A stretch of DNA of 64,000 nt from a bacterium 1XD42-76 (GTDB lineage Bacteria > Bacillota > Clostridia > Lachnospirales > Lachnospiraceae), in assembly GCA_009917545.1 (NCBI GenBank), contig QZDW01000003.1:223901-287900 (forward strand), in the 5' to 3' direction. The position numbers and the translations under genes are program-made. Numbering within the stretch: position 1 is the first letter of the stretch; each line of letters opens with the position of its first letter. Below the pieces are notes generated by a model that saw only the letters and a program-made list of their open reading frames with translations, was not told the DNA's origin and made no database searches. Shown piece after piece: positions 8,686 through 18,066 of the stretch.

Positions 8686-9399
8686 CTATACCTCCTCATA
8701 GAGTCTGGTATACAGCATATCACAGAGTGCATCCACAAAGGATGGATCTGGCAAGTCACGTCCTGTCACAAGATAGTCCTGGATGAGCTCGAGGCGCTTT
8801 AAGCTTAATTCTTCCCCGGAAAGGCCAGGATCCTCTGCCAGGAGCTGGTTATCAAGGTCGTCGGCAGAATATGTTTTTAAGAACCATTGAAGGACCTCTT
8901 CCGTCAGCCGTTCCTCGTCGTCAGCCTGATCCTTCAGGCCTTTGACCGAGCGGCGGGAGGAGATGCCGACCATAAAGGACCCCACAGCCATCAGCGGGAG
9001 AAGAATGCGCAGAGCAATATTCATGGGCCCTGACGGAATCTTTAAGAGCCCGATAAAAATGACGGCAGTTGCGGCAAAAAGTACGGCGCTTATCATAAAA
9101 AATGCGGTCGCGGAGGAGGACATATCCTCACAGAGCTGTCGTTTCGTCACATAGACGTGCGAAGCGTCCTCCGGAGAACTGGACCGGGATGCTGTTTCGT
9201 CCTCTGTTTCCTTTTTCAGCTGTTCCTGCTGCGCCATGATCTCCTCAAAGCGCTTCCGCATTTCTTCCTCCTGTCTTTCCTTTTCTGAACGTCTGAAGGC
9301 TTCGGCGGCCTCTTTTGATTCGAAAAGCGGGCCGCCGCAGTCCGTGCAGACAGCAACTCCCTCTACAAATTCCATATCGCATTTTGGACAATAGGGCAT
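8686..9399 (-). CDS. zinc-ribbon membrane protein of unknown function
   Basis: A 237-residue protein with no recognised enzymatic domain. It starts with a zinc ribbon (Cys4-x2-Cys7 and Cys18-x2-Cys21, CPKC and CTDC). A strongly charged, probably coiled-coil stretch rich in Glu, Arg and Lys follows at about residues 28-65, then two transmembrane helices around residues 98-118 and 126-146 separated by a short loop, and an acidic C-terminal helical region. Both termini are predicted to be cytoplasmic. It converges with sigE, only 21 bp away. Similar short zinc-ribbon membrane proteins are common in Clostridia and are uncharacterised. The RBS GGAAG lies just before the ATG. Confidence 0.75.
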   Translation of the reverse strand: MPYCPKCDMEFVEGVAVCTDCGGPLFESKEAAEAFRRSEKERQEEEMRKRFEEIMAQQEQLKKETEDETASRSSSPEDASHVYVTKRQLCEDMSSSATAFFMISAVLFAATAVIFIGLLKIPSGPMNIALRILLPLMAVGSFMVGISSRRSVKGLKDQADDEERLTEEVLQWFLKTYSADDLDNQLLAEDPGLSGEELSLKRLELIQDYLVTGRDLPDPSFVDALCDMLYTRLYEEV

Positions 9400-9434
9400 A
9401 TGAAAACTTCCTTTCAGGCAAAACGAAATGTGAA

Positions 9435-9458
9435 GATTTCTGCGGGAACGCAGAAATC
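9435..9458. promoter_or_regulatory. perfect 10-bp hairpin in the leader of the zinc-ribbon gene
   Basis: GATTTCTGCG (9435-9444), loop GGAA, and the exact complement at 9449-9458. It lies about 36 bases upstream of the minus-strand gene. A TATAAT with an extended -10 TG reads on the minus strand at 9485-9490, so the hairpin would fall in the 5' leader. No T-run follows on either strand. Confidence 0.5.
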
Positions 9459-9540
9459 ATATGTAAAGTATAATGTCTGAAGATATTATATCATACTCCC
9501 GGACATTCGTCTATACTTTGTATTTTGCAGGGATTGCGCA

Positions 9541-9569
9541 TTGAAAAAAGGGCGGGTGCATGGTATGAT
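9541..9569 (+). promoter_or_regulatory. sigma-A type promoter for degV
   Basis: TTGAAA at 9541-9546, a spacer of 17 bases and TATGAT at 9564-9569. The ATG of the DegV gene lies 45 bases downstream of the -10 box, behind AAAGGGG. Confidence 0.7.
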
Positions 9570-9613
9570 ATTGGAGAATCAGACGCACAGCGGTCAGCGA
9601 AAGGGGTAACAGA

Positions 9614-10513
9614 ATGAAGATTGCAGTCGTGACGGACAGTAACAGTGGAATTACACAGAAGCAGGGAGCCGAGATGGGAATTTCTGTGCTCCCGATGCCG
9701 TTTATGATTGACGGCGGCACATATTTTGAAGATATAACCCTGACTCAGGAGGCATTTTACGAAAAATTAAAGGGCAATGCGGATATCTCGACCTCCCAGC
9801 CCTCACCGGAATCGGTAATGGAGCTGTGGGACAGGCTCCTTAAAGAAAATGACCAGGTGGTACACATTCCTATGTCCAGCGGCCTGTCAAGCTCCTGCGG
9901 TACGTCCATGATGCTGGCAGAAGAGGAGCCGTACGCAGGAAGAGTCTTTGTGGTCGATAATCAGCGGATCTCTGTGACTCAGTACCAGTCGGTAAAGGAC
10001 GCCCTCCTGCTGATAAAGAGAGGGGCCGACGGAGCACAGGTCAAAGAGCGCCTGCAGGAGACAAAGTTTGACTCTGTAATCTTTATTACCGTAGATACCT
10101 TGAAATATCTGAAAAAAGGCGGTCGTGTGACGCCTGCTGCCGCGGCTTTGGGAACGCTTCTTAAAATCAAGCCGGTACTTATTATTCTCGGGGAGAAGCT
10201 GGATGCCTTTGCCAAGGCCAGAACCATGAAGCAGGCAAAAACGATGATGTTGTCAGCAATCCAGAAGGAGCTCGAGACGCGGCTTGGCGATCCGGAATGC
10301 CGTCATACGCATCTGGCAATCGCTCATACACAGAACGCAGAAGCGGCAGAGGAGTTTAAACAAGAGGTAATGGAACGGTATCCGCAGGCAGATATTGTGA
10401 TAGCGCCGCTGTCGCTCAGCATTTCCTGCCATATCGGACCGGGCAGCCTTGCACTGACAGCGACGAGAAAGATGGTTGAGGAAGATGAAGAAGCTCAGGA
10501 AAATCGTGTATGA
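9614..10513 (+). CDS. DegV family fatty-acid-binding protein
   Basis: DegV (FakB-like) proteins bind a single fatty acid and, in organisms with a FakA kinase, present it for phosphorylation before phospholipid synthesis. The 299-residue protein shows the family start MKIAVVTDSNSGIT, the ligand-pocket motif TSQPSP (around residues 58-63), MSSGLSSSCGTS, and the C-terminal SLSISCHIGPGSLAL. It has its own promoter and ends inside the start of the histidine kinase gene, a 38-base overlap, so the two are probably translationally coupled. No FakA-like kinase is in the window. Confidence 0.92.
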   Translation: MKIAVVTDSNSGITQKQGAEMGISVLPMPFMIDGGTYFEDITLTQEAFYEKLKGNADISTSQPSPESVMELWDRLLKENDQVVHIPMSSGLSSSCGTSMMLAEEEPYAGRVFVVDNQRISVTQYQSVKDALLLIKRGADGAQVKERLQETKFDSVIFITVDTLKYLKKGGRVTPAAAALGTLLKIKPVLIILGEKLDAFAKARTMKQAKTMMLSAIQKELETRLGDPECRHTHLAIAHTQNAEAAEEFKQEVMERYPQADIVIAPLSLSISCHIGPGSLALTATRKMVEEDEEAQENRV

Positions 10514-11957
10514 CTGCTACTGCCGGCATACACCCAGTATTAAACTTCCACTGGCGTTCATCATTCTCCTGTTCAGTATGGCTCCCTTGCTTGCAGAAGG
10601 GCGGATGCTGGCCGATGCCTCCCGGCAGACTCAGGTGGCAGGAAGAATCATCGAAGTACAGAACCAGTGTCAGATTATCAGTGATAAGATTTCCAGGAGC
10701 GGATACCTGTCAGGAAGCCGGGTGGAGAACGCAGGGATTGATACGGAACTGTCGATGTTGGCTGATATTTTCAGCGGAAGGATTATCATCGTTAATTCCG
10801 GATTTAAGATCATCAGCGACACCTTTTCACTCTCAGAAGGCAAGATTTGCATTCCGGAGGAAGTGATCCGCTGCTTCCAGGGAGAGATCACGAATAAGTA
10901 CAATACACAGAAACACTATTTTGTACTGGCGATTCCTATTTCAGAAGCTGTACAGGGGCCGGAGAGTGCTTCGGGAGGAAGGACTGTCGGTGTTATGCTG
11001 GTGACGGCTTCGACGGAAAGTATGCTGGCATTGGAGGAATCCCTGATTGATAAAGCATCCTTTTTTCAGCTGGTCGTTTTCGTACTGCTGCTGATTTTGG
11101 TGAGCGTTGTTGTATATGTTATGGTAAAGCCTCTGAACCGCATCGCCGCATTGATTGATAAAGTGGCAGAGGGAAACCTCGATGTGGACATCCGGGAGGA
11201 CACTTACCAGGAGACAAAGAAGATCTCCAAATCGCTCAACCGGAGCTTAAAGCGTTTGAAGGCGTTAGAGCAGTCGCGCCAGGAATTCGTTTCCAATGTC
11301 TCACATGAGTTAAAAACACCAATTACCTCGATACGTGTGCTGGCGGATTCCCTGATGGGGATGGAGGATGCGCCGAAAGAACTATACCAGGAGTTTATGA
11401 GCGATATTTCAGACGAAATTGACCGGGAAAGTAAGATTATAGATGATCTTTTGACACTGGTGCGTATGGATAAGGGAACTGCGGAGATCAACATTGCCCC
11501 GGTTTCCATCAACGGACTGGTGGAAATGGCATTAAAGCGCCTGCGGCCAATCGCCAGGAAGAGGAACATTGAGCTGATCTTCGAAAGTATCCGCGAGGTG
11601 ACAGCAGACATCGACGAGGTGAAACTGTCGCTTGCTGTCAGTAATCTGGTTGAAAATGCCATTAAATATAATAAACAGGACGGATGGGTACGGGTGACGT
11701 TAGATGCCGATCACAAATACTTCTATCTGAAGGTGGCAGATTCCGGAATCGGGATTCCGGCCGAGTTTAAAGAACGCGTTTTTGAACGATTTTACCGTGT
11801 GGATAAGGCACGTTCACGTGAGACCGGAGGAACCGGGCTGGGACTTGCGATCACGAGAAGCGTGATTTTGATGCATCACGGTGCAATTCGCGTGGAAAGT
11901 ATTGAGAAAGAGGGCACCACCTTCATAGTGCGCATCCCTCTGATTTACAGTTCATAA
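10476..11957 (+). CDS. sensor histidine kinase with HAMP domain
   Basis: A membrane sensor kinase of 493 residues. A first transmembrane helix at about residues 20-40 and a second at about 195-220 bound an extracellular sensor region of some 150 residues. Then come a HAMP linker (KPLNRIAALIDKVAEGNLDVDI), the HisKA phosphoacceptor motif SNVSHELKTPITSIR, and a HATPase_c domain with N box NLVENAIKYN, G1 box DSGIGIP and G2 box GGTGLGLAI. Translation begins at TTG 10476 or ATG 10485, both inside the DegV reading frame. No response regulator gene lies next to it, which is unusual for this kinase class. The downstream neighbour is a GerM-like lipoprotein. Confidence 0.92.
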   Translation: MRKMKKLRKIVYDCYCRHTPSIKLPLAFIILLFSMAPLLAEGRMLADASRQTQVAGRIIEVQNQCQIISDKISRSGYLSGSRVENAGIDTELSMLADIFSGRIIIVNSGFKIISDTFSLSEGKICIPEEVIRCFQGEITNKYNTQKHYFVLAIPISEAVQGPESASGGRTVGVMLVTASTESMLALEESLIDKASFFQLVVFVLLLILVSVVVYVMVKPLNRIAALIDKVAEGNLDVDIREDTYQETKKISKSLNRSLKRLKALEQSRQEFVSNVSHELKTPITSIRVLADSLMGMEDAPKELYQEFMSDISDEIDRESKIIDDLLTLVRMDKGTAEINIAPVSINGLVEMALKRLRPIARKRNIELIFESIREVTADIDEVKLSLAVSNLVENAIKYNKQDGWVRVTLDADHKYFYLKVADSGIGIPAEFKERVFERFYRVDKARSRETGGTGLGLAITRSVILMHHGAIRVESIEKEGTTFIVRIPLIYSS

Positions 11958-11971
11958 AAAGGCGGGATGTT

Positions 11972-12931
11972 TTGCAAATGGAGACAGGAAGAATAACGAA
12001 AAATGGAAGGCAGGTCAGGCTGTTATGGCTTTTTTTGCTTATATGTCTTTGGCTGTCAGGCTGCTCGGCAAAGGAGAGCGGCGGGGAGAATCCGGACGCC
12101 TATACAGTCTATTATCTGAATGCTGTCGGAAATCAGCTTGTCGGAAACAGCTATGAGGCACACGCGGCTGAAGGGGAGGAGCTGGTAAAGGAACTTCTGA
12201 CACAGATGGCGAACGTACCGCCAGACCGGGACTGGCAGTGCGTACTCCCGGACCGTGTGGAGAAAGTCACATACCGCCAGGAAGAAAATGTCCTCTATCT
12301 GTATGCAGACGACAACTATGCCATGATGAGTTCCGTGCAGGAAATTCTGTGCCGTGCGGCCCTGACAAAGACCCTGACACAGATTGAAGGCATTGACTAT
12401 CTTAGCATCTACTGTGCGGACCAGCCGATTGTGGATGGCGCGGGAAACCCGGTGGGAATGCTGTCAGCTTCTGATTTTATAGAGAGCATCCGCGATGTGA
12501 ATTCGTTCGAGAAAACAGAATTGGTGCTGTATTTTGCGAATGGAGCAGGCGACAGGCTGGTGAAGGAAAAGCGGGAGGTTATGCGCAGTACCAATACTTC
12601 CGTGGAAAAGCTGATCGTTGAACAGTTGATCGAAGGTCCGGAGGGAGGAGGATTTCCTACGTTGCCCCCGGATGTAAAGCTTTTAAATGTTTCTGTTAAT
12701 GATTCGGTCTGCTCCATTAATTTTGATGCGGCTTTTTTAAACAGTACCCTTGAGGTAAAGGAATATATCCCAATCTATTCGATCGTCGATTCCCTGACAG
12801 AACTCTCTACTGTGAGCCGTGTTCAGATTCGTATCAATGGTTCCCAGGACGCTGTATTTCGTGAGCTGATTCCGCTCAATACGACGTTCGAACGCAACTA
12901 TGAGTATATGGAAGGAGGAGAGGAAGGTTAA
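11972..12931 (+). CDS. GerMN-domain lipoprotein
   Basis: A secreted lipoprotein of about 319 residues. The N-terminus has a signal peptide with the lipobox LWLSGC, cysteine near residue 31. Two tandem GerMN modules follow, the first around residues 44-165 (TVYYLNAVGNQLV) and the second around 180-310 (ELVLYFANGAGDRLV, VNDSVCSINFDAAFL). GerM of Bacillus has the same double-domain layout and acts in spore formation and germination. The start is TTG 11972 behind GGCGGG, or ATG 11978. It follows the histidine kinase by 14 bases and overlaps comEC by 32 bases, so it belongs to the same transcript. Confidence 0.85.
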   Translation: MQMETGRITKNGRQVRLLWLFLLICLWLSGCSAKESGGENPDAYTVYYLNAVGNQLVGNSYEAHAAEGEELVKELLTQMANVPPDRDWQCVLPDRVEKVTYRQEENVLYLYADDNYAMMSSVQEILCRAALTKTLTQIEGIDYLSIYCADQPIVDGAGNPVGMLSASDFIESIRDVNSFEKTELVLYFANGAGDRLVKEKREVMRSTNTSVEKLIVEQLIEGPEGGGFPTLPPDVKLLNVSVNDSVCSINFDAAFLNSTLEVKEYIPIYSIVDSLTELSTVSRVQIRINGSQDAVFRELIPLNTTFERNYEYMEGGEEG

Positions 12932-15464
12932 GAGGCCCTTGCTGTATTTGACAGGGGGATTGGTACTTGGAGAGACAACAGCCCTTTTTCAAATGGCAAG
13001 GCAGGGAAGCGCCTGCGTCCTGACGGTGGCGGCAGCGCTTATCTGGCTTCATATATCTGCTGCGGCAGAATCCAGAAGAAATAACGGCCGGGGGAAACAC
13101 AGGCCGGCAGCGCAGCATACACAAAAAAGAGAACTGGTAACTGGCAACAACGGAAAACGTCTGAGCGAGAAAGCGCTCAGGTGGCAGGCTGCAATGCGGA
13201 CGTCGGTATTCGTTTTCTTACTGGGGTTTCTATGCGGGCTCTGGAGAATGGAGGCGGAGAAGCAGAATTTTCTCAAAGAGGATGCAGTGGCAGCCCGTTT
13301 TGCGAATACCGAAAGGGGAACGGACGGGGGAGCTGTCGTTACGGGAGTGATCGTCGGGATAGAAGAACGGGATCAGGGAGCGAGGCTTCTTTTGGGGGAC
13401 TGCCAGTTTCATGATGACAGCAGCCCCGGGCCGGGAGGTACAGCAGGTTATGGCAGTGATTTTGGATGCGGGGCAGTTCGGAATCCCAGCAAGGCAGGAA
13501 GGGTGAGACGCCTCTTTTGTTACGTGGACGAGGCGGATGGTCTGAGGCCCGGGATGGAGCTTTGCGTATGGGGCGCGACAGAGCGCTTAAGGGGCGCCAG
13601 GAATCCGGGAGGCTTTGACTATCGGTTTTACTGTTATGCGAAAGGCATCGGCGGGATTTTCTATGCGAACCGCGTGGAGGTTTCTGAAGGAAGCAGAGGG
13701 ACGCTTTCCTGGCGGCTGTCGCAGATAAGAAGCGCACTTGGCCGGCAGCTTGACGTGATCGCATCACCGGAGGATGCTGGGATTCTGAAAGCAGTTCTCT
13801 TAGGCGACCGGGGCGGGCTTGACGACAGAATTTACGCACTTTATCAGCAAAACGGGATATCGCATCTTCTGGCGATCAGTGGTCTGCATGTGTCATTGCT
13901 GGGGGCCGGTCTTTTTAAACTTCTCAGGCGGTGCGGGGTTTCGCGGGAGGAGGCGGGAGCGGGAGCTGGTTTTTTCCTGATCTGCTATGGAGGGATGACA
14001 GGCTGGAGTCCTTCGGTCGTGCGGGCCATAATGATGCTTTTGATCTCCTTCCTGGCAGACTGTGCAGGGAGGACATATGATCTTCCCTCTGCCATGTGTG
14101 TTCCGGCATTGTATCTGCTTTGCCACACGCCATATGTACTGACACAGGCTTCGTTTCAGCTTTCCTTTCTGGCAGTGGGAGCCGTCTTTTGCCCCGGCGG
14201 ACTTCTGATTCGCCGATTTGAGGTCAAAGGTCCCGGTCAGGCATTCTTGATAAGCGTCTCCATTCAGCTTGTGACAGCTCCGGTGATTCTCTATCATTCC
14301 TTTGAATTTCCACCATATGCTGTTTTTCTCAATCTGGCAGTGATACCGCTCATGGCTTATGTGGTGGTGTCAGGGCTTTCAGGGCTTCTTGTTTCCATCT
14401 TAAGTCCGGGGGCCGGGAGTTTTTTCTTGGGGGCTGCCCATGTTATTCTTCGCTTTTATGAAACGCTTTGTCGCATCTTGTCAGAGCTTCCGGGAGCAAG
14501 CCTGATTCTGGGGAGACCTGACGGTGTCCAGATTGCAGGATTCTATGTCTGTCTGGTGGCTGCATGTCTGCTTCTGCTGCAGAGAAAGGGGAGGAATGTG
14601 CGGACAGCCTGCTGCCTGGGGGCAGGCTGTCTGTTGGGCAGCTTCTTTTTTCTGATACCGTTTCCAGAAAGCGGATTTTCTGCCACATTCCTTGATGTGG
14701 GGCAGGGGGACGGGATATTTCTGGAAGCGGATGGATACAGCGTTTTGGTGGATTTTGGGAGCAGTCAGCAGCGGGACGTGGGTGAAGATATCCTGATTCC
14801 GTTTTTAAAAAGCAGGGGAGAGCGGTTTGTTGACGACATCGTGGTCACGCACGGCGATCTGGATCATATCAATGGGATCCGTTATTTTCTGGAACAGGAG
14901 AAATGCGGTATTTCGGCCGGCCGTCTCGTGCTCCCGGCTTATCGCGGCGGGGACGAGGCGCTTCTCGAGCTTGCACGTCTGGCCAAAGAACGCGGGATCC
15001 CTGTGGTTTTTGCAGGGCGGGGAGACAGGCTGTGCGGGTTTGAAGGCAGCAGGGGCGGGATATGGTGCCTCCATCCATCCAAAACATATGCTGCCCAAAA
15101 CCGCAATGACGGTTCTCTTGTGACACTCGTGCAGTACGGCCGTTTTTCCATGCTGCTGACCGGGGATGTGGGGAAGGAAGGGGAAGAGGAAATGCTAACC
15201 GAGGGGAGTTTGGGGCCGGTGACGGTCCTGAAGGCAGCTCATCATGGTTCCCGGACCTCTTCCAGCGATGCCTTTTTAGCGCTGGTCCGTCCGGCCTGCG
15301 CGGTACTCTCCTACGGGGAGGGAAACCGTTATGGACATCCGGACAGGGAGGTCGTGGAACGTCTTCTGGAAACCGGAGCCAGGATTTGGGAGACAGCCAG
15401 AGAAGGGGCTGTCATGATTCGCACAGACGGAATAACGATGCAGGTATCGGGATACAGGAAATAG
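12900..15464 (+). CDS. comEC: ComEC/Rec2-type DNA internalisation protein
   Basis: ComEC forms the inner-membrane channel that brings single-stranded DNA into competent cells. The 854-residue protein has N-terminal hydrophobic segments and an OB-like DUF4131 region, a central Competence domain (LLAISGLHVSLLGAGLF, many transmembrane helices), and a C-terminal metallo-beta-lactamase-like domain with FLDVGQGDGIFLEADG, VVTHGDLDHING and KAAHHGSRTSSS, the probable nuclease. The ATG at 12900 lies within the preceding gene; a strong GGAGGAGAGG at 12914 might instead serve the TTG at 12939. No comEA is adjacent. The gene appears intact, although competence is rarely demonstrated in this group. Confidence 0.93.
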   Translation: MSIWKEERKVKRPLLYLTGGLVLGETTALFQMARQGSACVLTVAAALIWLHISAAAESRRNNGRGKHRPAAQHTQKRELVTGNNGKRLSEKALRWQAAMRTSVFVFLLGFLCGLWRMEAEKQNFLKEDAVAARFANTERGTDGGAVVTGVIVGIEERDQGARLLLGDCQFHDDSSPGPGGTAGYGSDFGCGAVRNPSKAGRVRRLFCYVDEADGLRPGMELCVWGATERLRGARNPGGFDYRFYCYAKGIGGIFYANRVEVSEGSRGTLSWRLSQIRSALGRQLDVIASPEDAGILKAVLLGDRGGLDDRIYALYQQNGISHLLAISGLHVSLLGAGLFKLLRRCGVSREEAGAGAGFFLICYGGMTGWSPSVVRAIMMLLISFLADCAGRTYDLPSAMCVPALYLLCHTPYVLTQASFQLSFLAVGAVFCPGGLLIRRFEVKGPGQAFLISVSIQLVTAPVILYHSFEFPPYAVFLNLAVIPLMAYVVVSGLSGLLVSILSPGAGSFFLGAAHVILRFYETLCRILSELPGASLILGRPDGVQIAGFYVCLVAACLLLLQRKGRNVRTACCLGAGCLLGSFFFLIPFPESGFSATFLDVGQGDGIFLEADGYSVLVDFGSSQQRDVGEDILIPFLKSRGERFVDDIVVTHGDLDHINGIRYFLEQEKCGISAGRLVLPAYRGGDEALLELARLAKERGIPVVFAGRGDRLCGFEGSRGGIWCLHPSKTYAAQNRNDGSLVTLVQYGRFSMLLTGDVGKEGEEEMLTEGSLGPVTVLKAAHHGSRTSSSDAFLALVRPACAVLSYGEGNRYGHPDREVVERLLETGARIWETAREGAVMIRTDGITMQVSGYRK

Positions 15465-15502
15465 CAGACAGGAGATCTGTAGCAGGGAGGTTTAACAGAA
15501 CG

Positions 15503-16927
15503 ATGGGTTTTTCAATTGAAGCCGGAATTCCGGCATTTACTGTGTTTTTACAGGGGATTTTCAGCTTTTTTTCGCCGTGCGTGCTGCCGCTTCTGCCTCT
15601 GTACATTGGCTATCTGTCAGGAGGTACGGGAAAGCGCGGTGAGGACGGCCGCATGCATTATGAACAGAAAAAGGTGATATTTCACACCATATGCTTTGTG
15701 GCCGGAGTCAGTTTTGCCTTCTTTGTCCTGGGGTTCGGATTCTCAGCAGCAGGCCAGTTCTTTGGTACAAACAGGGTGTGGTTCGCCAGAATCGGCGGGA
15801 TACTGGTTATTGTTCTTGGAATTTTGAGGCTGGGTGAATTTGGGTTTGCACCCTTTGGGGGCCGTGAATACCGGCTGCCATTTTCTATTAGTGCACTCGC
15901 CATGTCCCCGGCTACAGCATTTCTTATGGGGTTTACCTTCAGCTTTGCCTGGACGCCATGTGTCGGGCCGGCTCTGGCCTCTGTTCTTTTAATGGCGGCA
16001 TCGGCATCCACCAGAGCCTGGGGCTTCATGTTGATCGGGATTTATACACTGGGCTTTGTGCTGCCATTTTTGGCTGCCGGATGTTTCAGCGCCCTTCTTC
16101 TGGAATATTTTAAGAAACATGCAGGCCTTGTCCGGCTGGCAGAAAAAGCAGGGGCAGTGGTGCTCGTGCTTACAGGCGTATTGATGCTCTCGGGCAAAAT
16201 GAACGATGTAAGCGGATTTCTGTCAGACATTTCCCTGTCTGCCGGACAGGAGGAGGCCGATCGGGGCATGACGGGAGAGAATTCGCCGGAGGCGGCCAAA
16301 GGAAGCGAACCCGGAAAGAACCCATCGGGGACTATTCAGGGAAACGTGGAGGGAGAGAATCCATCAGGAGCTGCGGAAGGAAGGGGACCGGAAGCGAGCG
16401 TGACAGGAGACGGCAGTTCAGACGGTGTATCAGGCGGAAATGAGACAGAGGCCGGAGATGATCCGAATGTGCTCCCTGCGATTGATTTTACACTGACCGA
16501 TCAGTACGGCAATTCCCATACATGCTCAGATTATGTGGGGAAGACGGTATTTTTAAATTTCTGGGCGACCTGGTGCCCGCCCTGCCGCGCAGAGCTGCCG
16601 GATATTCAGGCGATTTATGAGGAATATCAGGAGGCCGGAGACGATTCGGTCGTCATTCTCGGGGTGGCAGCCCCTGAGTTTGGCAGTGAAAAGACAGAGG
16701 AGGAAATCAAGGAATTTCTGTCAGAGAACGGTTACACCTATCCGGTTGTTATGGATCCGACAGGCGAGCTGTTTATGGGCTATGGTATCTTTTCGTATCC
16801 GACTACGCTGATGATTGACCGTGACGGGAATGTGTTTGGTTACGCATCGGGACAGCTCAGTAAGGAAATGATGGAAAGCATTATTGAACAAACGATAACA
16901 GGAGAGAGAAAAACGGCAGAGCCGTAG
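15503..16927 (+). CDS. CcdA/DsbD-like membrane protein fused to a TlpA-like thioredoxin
   Basis: A 474-residue fusion. The first 230 residues are a CcdA-type membrane thiol transporter with six or so helices and paired cysteines in FFSPCVLPLLP and SFAWTPCVGPAL. A hydrophilic linker of about 90 residues rich in Gly, Glu, Ser, Pro and Asn follows. The C-terminal 145 residues are an extracytoplasmic thioredoxin-like domain with NFWATWCPPCRAELP, whose WCPPC is the redox centre. It would take electrons from cytoplasmic thioredoxin and deliver them outside, for disulfide reduction or cytochrome/spore-coat maturation. The open frame extends into comEC; the ATG at 15503 after GGGAGG begins the domain. 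The joining of both parts in one chain is the notable point. Confidence 0.88.
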   Translation: MGFSIEAGIPAFTVFLQGIFSFFSPCVLPLLPLYIGYLSGGTGKRGEDGRMHYEQKKVIFHTICFVAGVSFAFFVLGFGFSAAGQFFGTNRVWFARIGGILVIVLGILRLGEFGFAPFGGREYRLPFSISALAMSPATAFLMGFTFSFAWTPCVGPALASVLLMAASASTRAWGFMLIGIYTLGFVLPFLAAGCFSALLLEYFKKHAGLVRLAEKAGAVVLVLTGVLMLSGKMNDVSGFLSDISLSAGQEEADRGMTGENSPEAAKGSEPGKNPSGTIQGNVEGENPSGAAEGRGPEASVTGDGSSDGVSGGNETEAGDDPNVLPAIDFTLTDQYGNSHTCSDYVGKTVFLNFWATWCPPCRAELPDIQAIYEEYQEAGDDSVVILGVAAPEFGSEKTEEEIKEFLSENGYTYPVVMDPTGELFMGYGIFSYPTTLMIDRDGNVFGYASGQLSKEMMESIIEQTITGERKTAEP

Positions 16928-16946
16928 AGAACGAGGAGGCAAGAGC

Positions 16947-17924
16947 GTGCAGACACTGAACCAGGATATGAAAGAGAAGAACTTTAAACGCGTCTATCTT
17001 TTGTTTGGCGATGAACCATTTCTTCTGAATCATTACAAAAAACGGTTAAGGGAAGCAGTCGCAGACGGAGATACGATGAATTTTAACTATTTTGAAGGAA
17101 AAAGTCCGGATCTCCATGAAATTATCAGTTTGTCTGACACGATGCCATTTTTTGCCGAGCGCAGGCTGATTTTAATTGATGGAAGCGGTTTTTTTAAAGG
17201 AGCGCAGGAAGAGCTTTTAGAATATCTTCCGCGCATCCCTGAGACTACCTGTATGGTATTTTGCGAGAGCGATGTAGATAAGCGCGGAAAACTCTATAAA
17301 AAGGTGAAAACAGTCGGATATGCGGCGGAGCTTAAGAAGCAGGATGCGGCGGAGCTTATGAAGTGGGCCGGAGGGATCCTGTTACGGGACGGGAAAAAGA
17401 TTACCAGACAGGTGATGGAATATTTCCTGGAACGGACGGGAGACGACATGGGAAGTATCCATATGGAGCTGGAAAAACTGATCTGTTATACAGCAGGCAG
17501 GGAGATCATTACGAAAGAGGACGTGGATGCAGTAGGGAGCGTCCATGTGGAAAACCGTATTTTCGAGATGGTATCTGCAATCGTGTCCGGCAGTATAAAA
17601 AAAGCGATGGATCTATATGAGGATCTGCTCATATTAAAAGAACCGCCTATGCGGATTCTGTTCCTGATCGCCCGCCAGTTTAATCAGCTGCTTCAGGTAA
17701 AGGAGCTGACAGAAAAGGAGAGCAAAAGGGGAGAAATTGCCCGGGCTCTCAAGGTCCCTCCTTTTGTGGCAGGGAAACTTATGGCTCAGGCGAAAGCCTT
17801 TGAAAAGAGGCAGCTGTTGGCTTATGTGGAATTCTGCGTGGATATAGAGCAGGCGGTCAAATCAGGAAAGCTTTCTGACCGGCTGGCGGTAGAGCTTGTG
17901 ATTGCAGGGAAAACAGAGAAATAA
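16947..17924 (+). CDS. holA: DNA polymerase III subunit delta
   Basis: The clamp-loader delta subunit, which opens the beta sliding clamp. The 325-residue protein starts MQTLNQDMKEKNFKRVYLLF and has the family features YLLFGDEPFLLNHY, the AAA+-like fold without a functional P-loop, ESDVDKRGKLYKK, and a C-terminal collar domain (PPMRILFLIARQFNQLLQ). The start is GTG 16947 behind GAGGAGG. Its position between comEC and rpsT is the standard arrangement in Firmicutes. It converges on rpsT, with a bidirectional terminator between them. Confidence 0.94.
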   Translation: MQTLNQDMKEKNFKRVYLLFGDEPFLLNHYKKRLREAVADGDTMNFNYFEGKSPDLHEIISLSDTMPFFAERRLILIDGSGFFKGAQEELLEYLPRIPETTCMVFCESDVDKRGKLYKKVKTVGYAAELKKQDAAELMKWAGGILLRDGKKITRQVMEYFLERTGDDMGSIHMELEKLICYTAGREIITKEDVDAVGSVHVENRIFEMVSAIVSGSIKKAMDLYEDLLILKEPPMRILFLIARQFNQLLQVKELTEKESKRGEIARALKVPPFVAGKLMAQAKAFEKRQLLAYVEFCVDIEQAVKSGKLSDRLAVELVIAGKTEK

Positions 17925-17997
17925 CAGTCGTCTCTGTTTCATTCGCAGCGGGCCTCTGAGAGCGCGTAATGAGTACTTCTGCTTTCATACGGAGACG

Positions 17998-18038
17998 CAA
18001 AAAACCTTCCCGACACACCATGCGGGAAGGTTTTTTTG
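17998..18038. terminator. bidirectional intrinsic terminator between holA and rpsT
   Basis: AACCTTCCCG and CGGGAAGGTT form a strong stem with a loop of about ten bases. On the plus strand it is followed by seven T; on the minus strand the other flank gives a run of T as well. It can end both converging transcripts. Confidence 0.9.
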
Positions 18039-18066
18039 TTTATGTGTTAAATATCCAGCCTCAGAA

